This document shows, in pieces, positions 15,404 to 16,092 of a DNA stretch of 16,092 nucleotides (the first letter of the stretch is position 1; every line of letters starts with the position of its first letter). The notes beneath the pieces are model-generated. The model searched no databases and had not been told where the DNA came from. It saw nothing but the letters and a program-made list of their open reading frames with translations. This DNA is from Candidatus Poseidoniaceae archaeon (GTDB taxonomy: Archaea; Thermoplasmatota; Poseidoniia; Poseidoniales; Poseidoniaceae), in assembly GCA_013329865.1 (NCBI GenBank), contig DUJJ01000082.1:1-16092 (forward strand). The letters run 5' to 3'. Position numbers and translations under genes: made by a program.

Positions 15404-15966
15404 AGACAGTAAGAGATAATCCAGAACAAGACACATTGGGTGCTATCGGTATCGGTGCAATGATTGTGTTTATTTCCCTAATTTTGGTCGCTGCGGTTGC
15501 ATCTGCGGTAATTATCCAAACTGCTGAAAAACTACAACAAAACGCTCAAACAGCAGGTGATGATACATCTGATGAGTTGTCTGGTAAACTAACTATCATG
15601 CAAGGATTTATCGAGGCTGGAAACTATGTTCTCTATGTAAGATTGGCTCCTGGTAGCGATGCAATTCCTGCGGATGCAGTGTCATTCCAGTTATTTTGTG
15701 CTGCAGGAGCAGGCTATGAAGATGGCGCATTAGCAGCTGCAAACGTCCAATTACAATCAGTGGAAGCATTTGCTGCACCGGGTATCGTAAATTTGGATCC
15801 ACAGAATGCTTACAAGATTCAAGTTAATTCGGGTGTTTGTACTCCTGCTGCAATAGGTGCTCTAGGTAATCCAGTTGCTCAACTATACCTACACATCGAA
15901 AGCGGTGGTACAACATTTGAGACATTAACAGTTAACGACCCTGCAAATGGAAACCCAGTTATCTGA
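15400..15966 (+). CDS. flaB: Archaellin (archaeal flagellin), second copy
   Basis: The 188-residue protein starts with GTG 15400, which overlaps the preceding stop as GTGA. The leader is 17 residues (MKTVRDNPEQDTLGAIG), then IGAMIVFISLILVAAVASAV; cleavage is expected after Gly17, giving a mature protein of 171 residues. The N-terminal helix is almost identical to the first copy (only I-A-L versus I-S-L in the core), and KLQQNAQ is shared. The outer domain differs but keeps an equivalent cysteine pair (C100 in FCAAG, C147 in SGVC). Both filaments or a mixed filament are possible. Few basic residues stand close to the cleavage site, unlike methanogen archaellins, where lysines lie just upstream. 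It is followed by the 14-bp hairpin and then the next gene. Confidence 0.93.
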   Translation: MKTVRDNPEQDTLGAIGIGAMIVFISLILVAAVASAVIIQTAEKLQQNAQTAGDDTSDELSGKLTIMQGFIEAGNYVLYVRLAPGSDAIPADAVSFQLFCAAGAGYEDGALAAANVQLQSVEAFAAPGIVNLDPQNAYKIQVNSGVCTPAAIGALGNPVAQLYLHIESGGTTFETLTVNDPANGNPVI

Positions 15967-15971
15967 TGTTG

Positions 15972-16003
15972 CTTGCTGTTGAGAAATCATTCTCGACGGC
16001 AAG
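15972..16003 (+). other. Strong RNA hairpin between archaellin and next gene
   Basis: CTTGCTGTTGAGAA (15972-15985) pairs with TTCTCGACGGCAAG (15990-16003) over 14 base pairs, including two G-U wobbles and no mismatch, closing a four-base loop AUCA. It starts five bases after the archaellin stop and its last base is the first G of the next gene's GGAGGTG. There is no T-run after it, so it does not look like an intrinsic terminator. It may protect the 3' end of archaellin mRNA, or mask the downstream SD. Confidence 0.75.
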
Positions 16004-16009
16004 GAGGTG
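16003..16009 (+). promoter_or_regulatory. Ribosome-binding site of the gene at 16015
   Basis: GGAGGTG lies five bases before ATG 16015, and its first G also closes the 14-bp hairpin, so folding could limit ribosome access. Confidence 0.65.
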
Positions 16010-16014
16010 TACTA

Positions 16015-16092
16015 ATGGCTTGGCCATTTAGTAATAACACAGGCAATATCAAAGATGCAGATGCAGAACTGAGCGAAGAGCGACTGAAAATA
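16015..16092 (+). CDS. Start of next archaellum-cluster gene (truncated by window edge)
   Basis: Only the first 26 codons are present and the frame is open to the window end (MAWPFSNNTGNIKDADAEL and on). The strong GGAGGTG five bases before the ATG supports this start. The visible part is polar, without a signal peptide or membrane helix, so a cytosolic protein is likely. In archaellum operons the gene after the archaellins is often FlaC/D/E, FlaF or FlaG; the hydrophilic start suits the cytosolic FlaC/D/E type better than FlaF or FlaG, which begin with membrane anchors. This is inferred from position, since no diagnostic motif is in the 26 residues. Confidence 0.6.
   Translation, partial: MAWPFSNNTGNIKDADAELSEERLKI

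Noticed and set aside
15972-16003. Hairpin as an intrinsic (rho-independent) terminator
   Set aside because: No T-run follows on the plus strand and the next gene's SD begins at its base.

Overview
The window most resembles the genome of a marine planktonic euryarchaeon, probably Thermoplasmatota / Marine Group II (Poseidoniales). The evidence is two class III-signal archaellins, an archaeal-type aconitase X enzyme, GGAGGTG ribosome-binding sites next to AT-rich TATA-like promoters, and very large secreted proteins with Ig-like, Gly-X-Y or ELWxxDGT repeats, alongside bacterial-looking housekeeping genes (TrhO, PrxQ/Bcp). The lineage is an inference; there is no rRNA or tRNA here to confirm it. 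Genes are tightly packed, with several overlapping ends and only one intergenic gap above 200 bases.

Positions 1-8103 hold mostly metabolic and housekeeping genes: the 3' end of a glutamine-dependent NAD+ synthetase; TrhO (tRNA U34 hydroxylase); on the minus strand a membrane-anchored surface protein with three Cys/DxNxDG modules separated by collagen-like Gly-X-Y segments and followed by ELWxxDGT repeats; a single-chain aconitase X (large and small domains fused), best candidate phosphomevalonate dehydratase; and an NAD-dependent sugar-nucleotide epimerase/dehydratase. Three minus-strand genes, read in the order PrxQ, hexapeptide acyltransferase, FMN flavin-reductase-like protein, form a compact operon that converges on the epimerase gene.

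Positions 8104-8313 are a divergent regulatory region containing two TATGCAT boxes 11 bases apart.

Positions 8314-16092 look like one long plus-strand, translationally coupled unit: a 146-aa helical protein, a 1628-aa protein (signal peptide, about nine Ig-like domains, five membrane helices, cytoplasmic tail), a 396-aa apparently cytosolic protein (acidic N-terminus, helical middle, beta-rich C-terminus), two archaellins, and the first 26 codons of a further gene. Four consecutive gene junctions overlap, which ties the three unrecognised proteins to archaellin synthesis. This suggests a lineage-specific archaellum module, for example an envelope anchor or stator-like scaffold with its cytosolic partner. 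After the second archaellin, a 14-bp hairpin runs into the ribosome-binding site of the next gene, a plausible device for making much archaellin and less of the assembly machinery.
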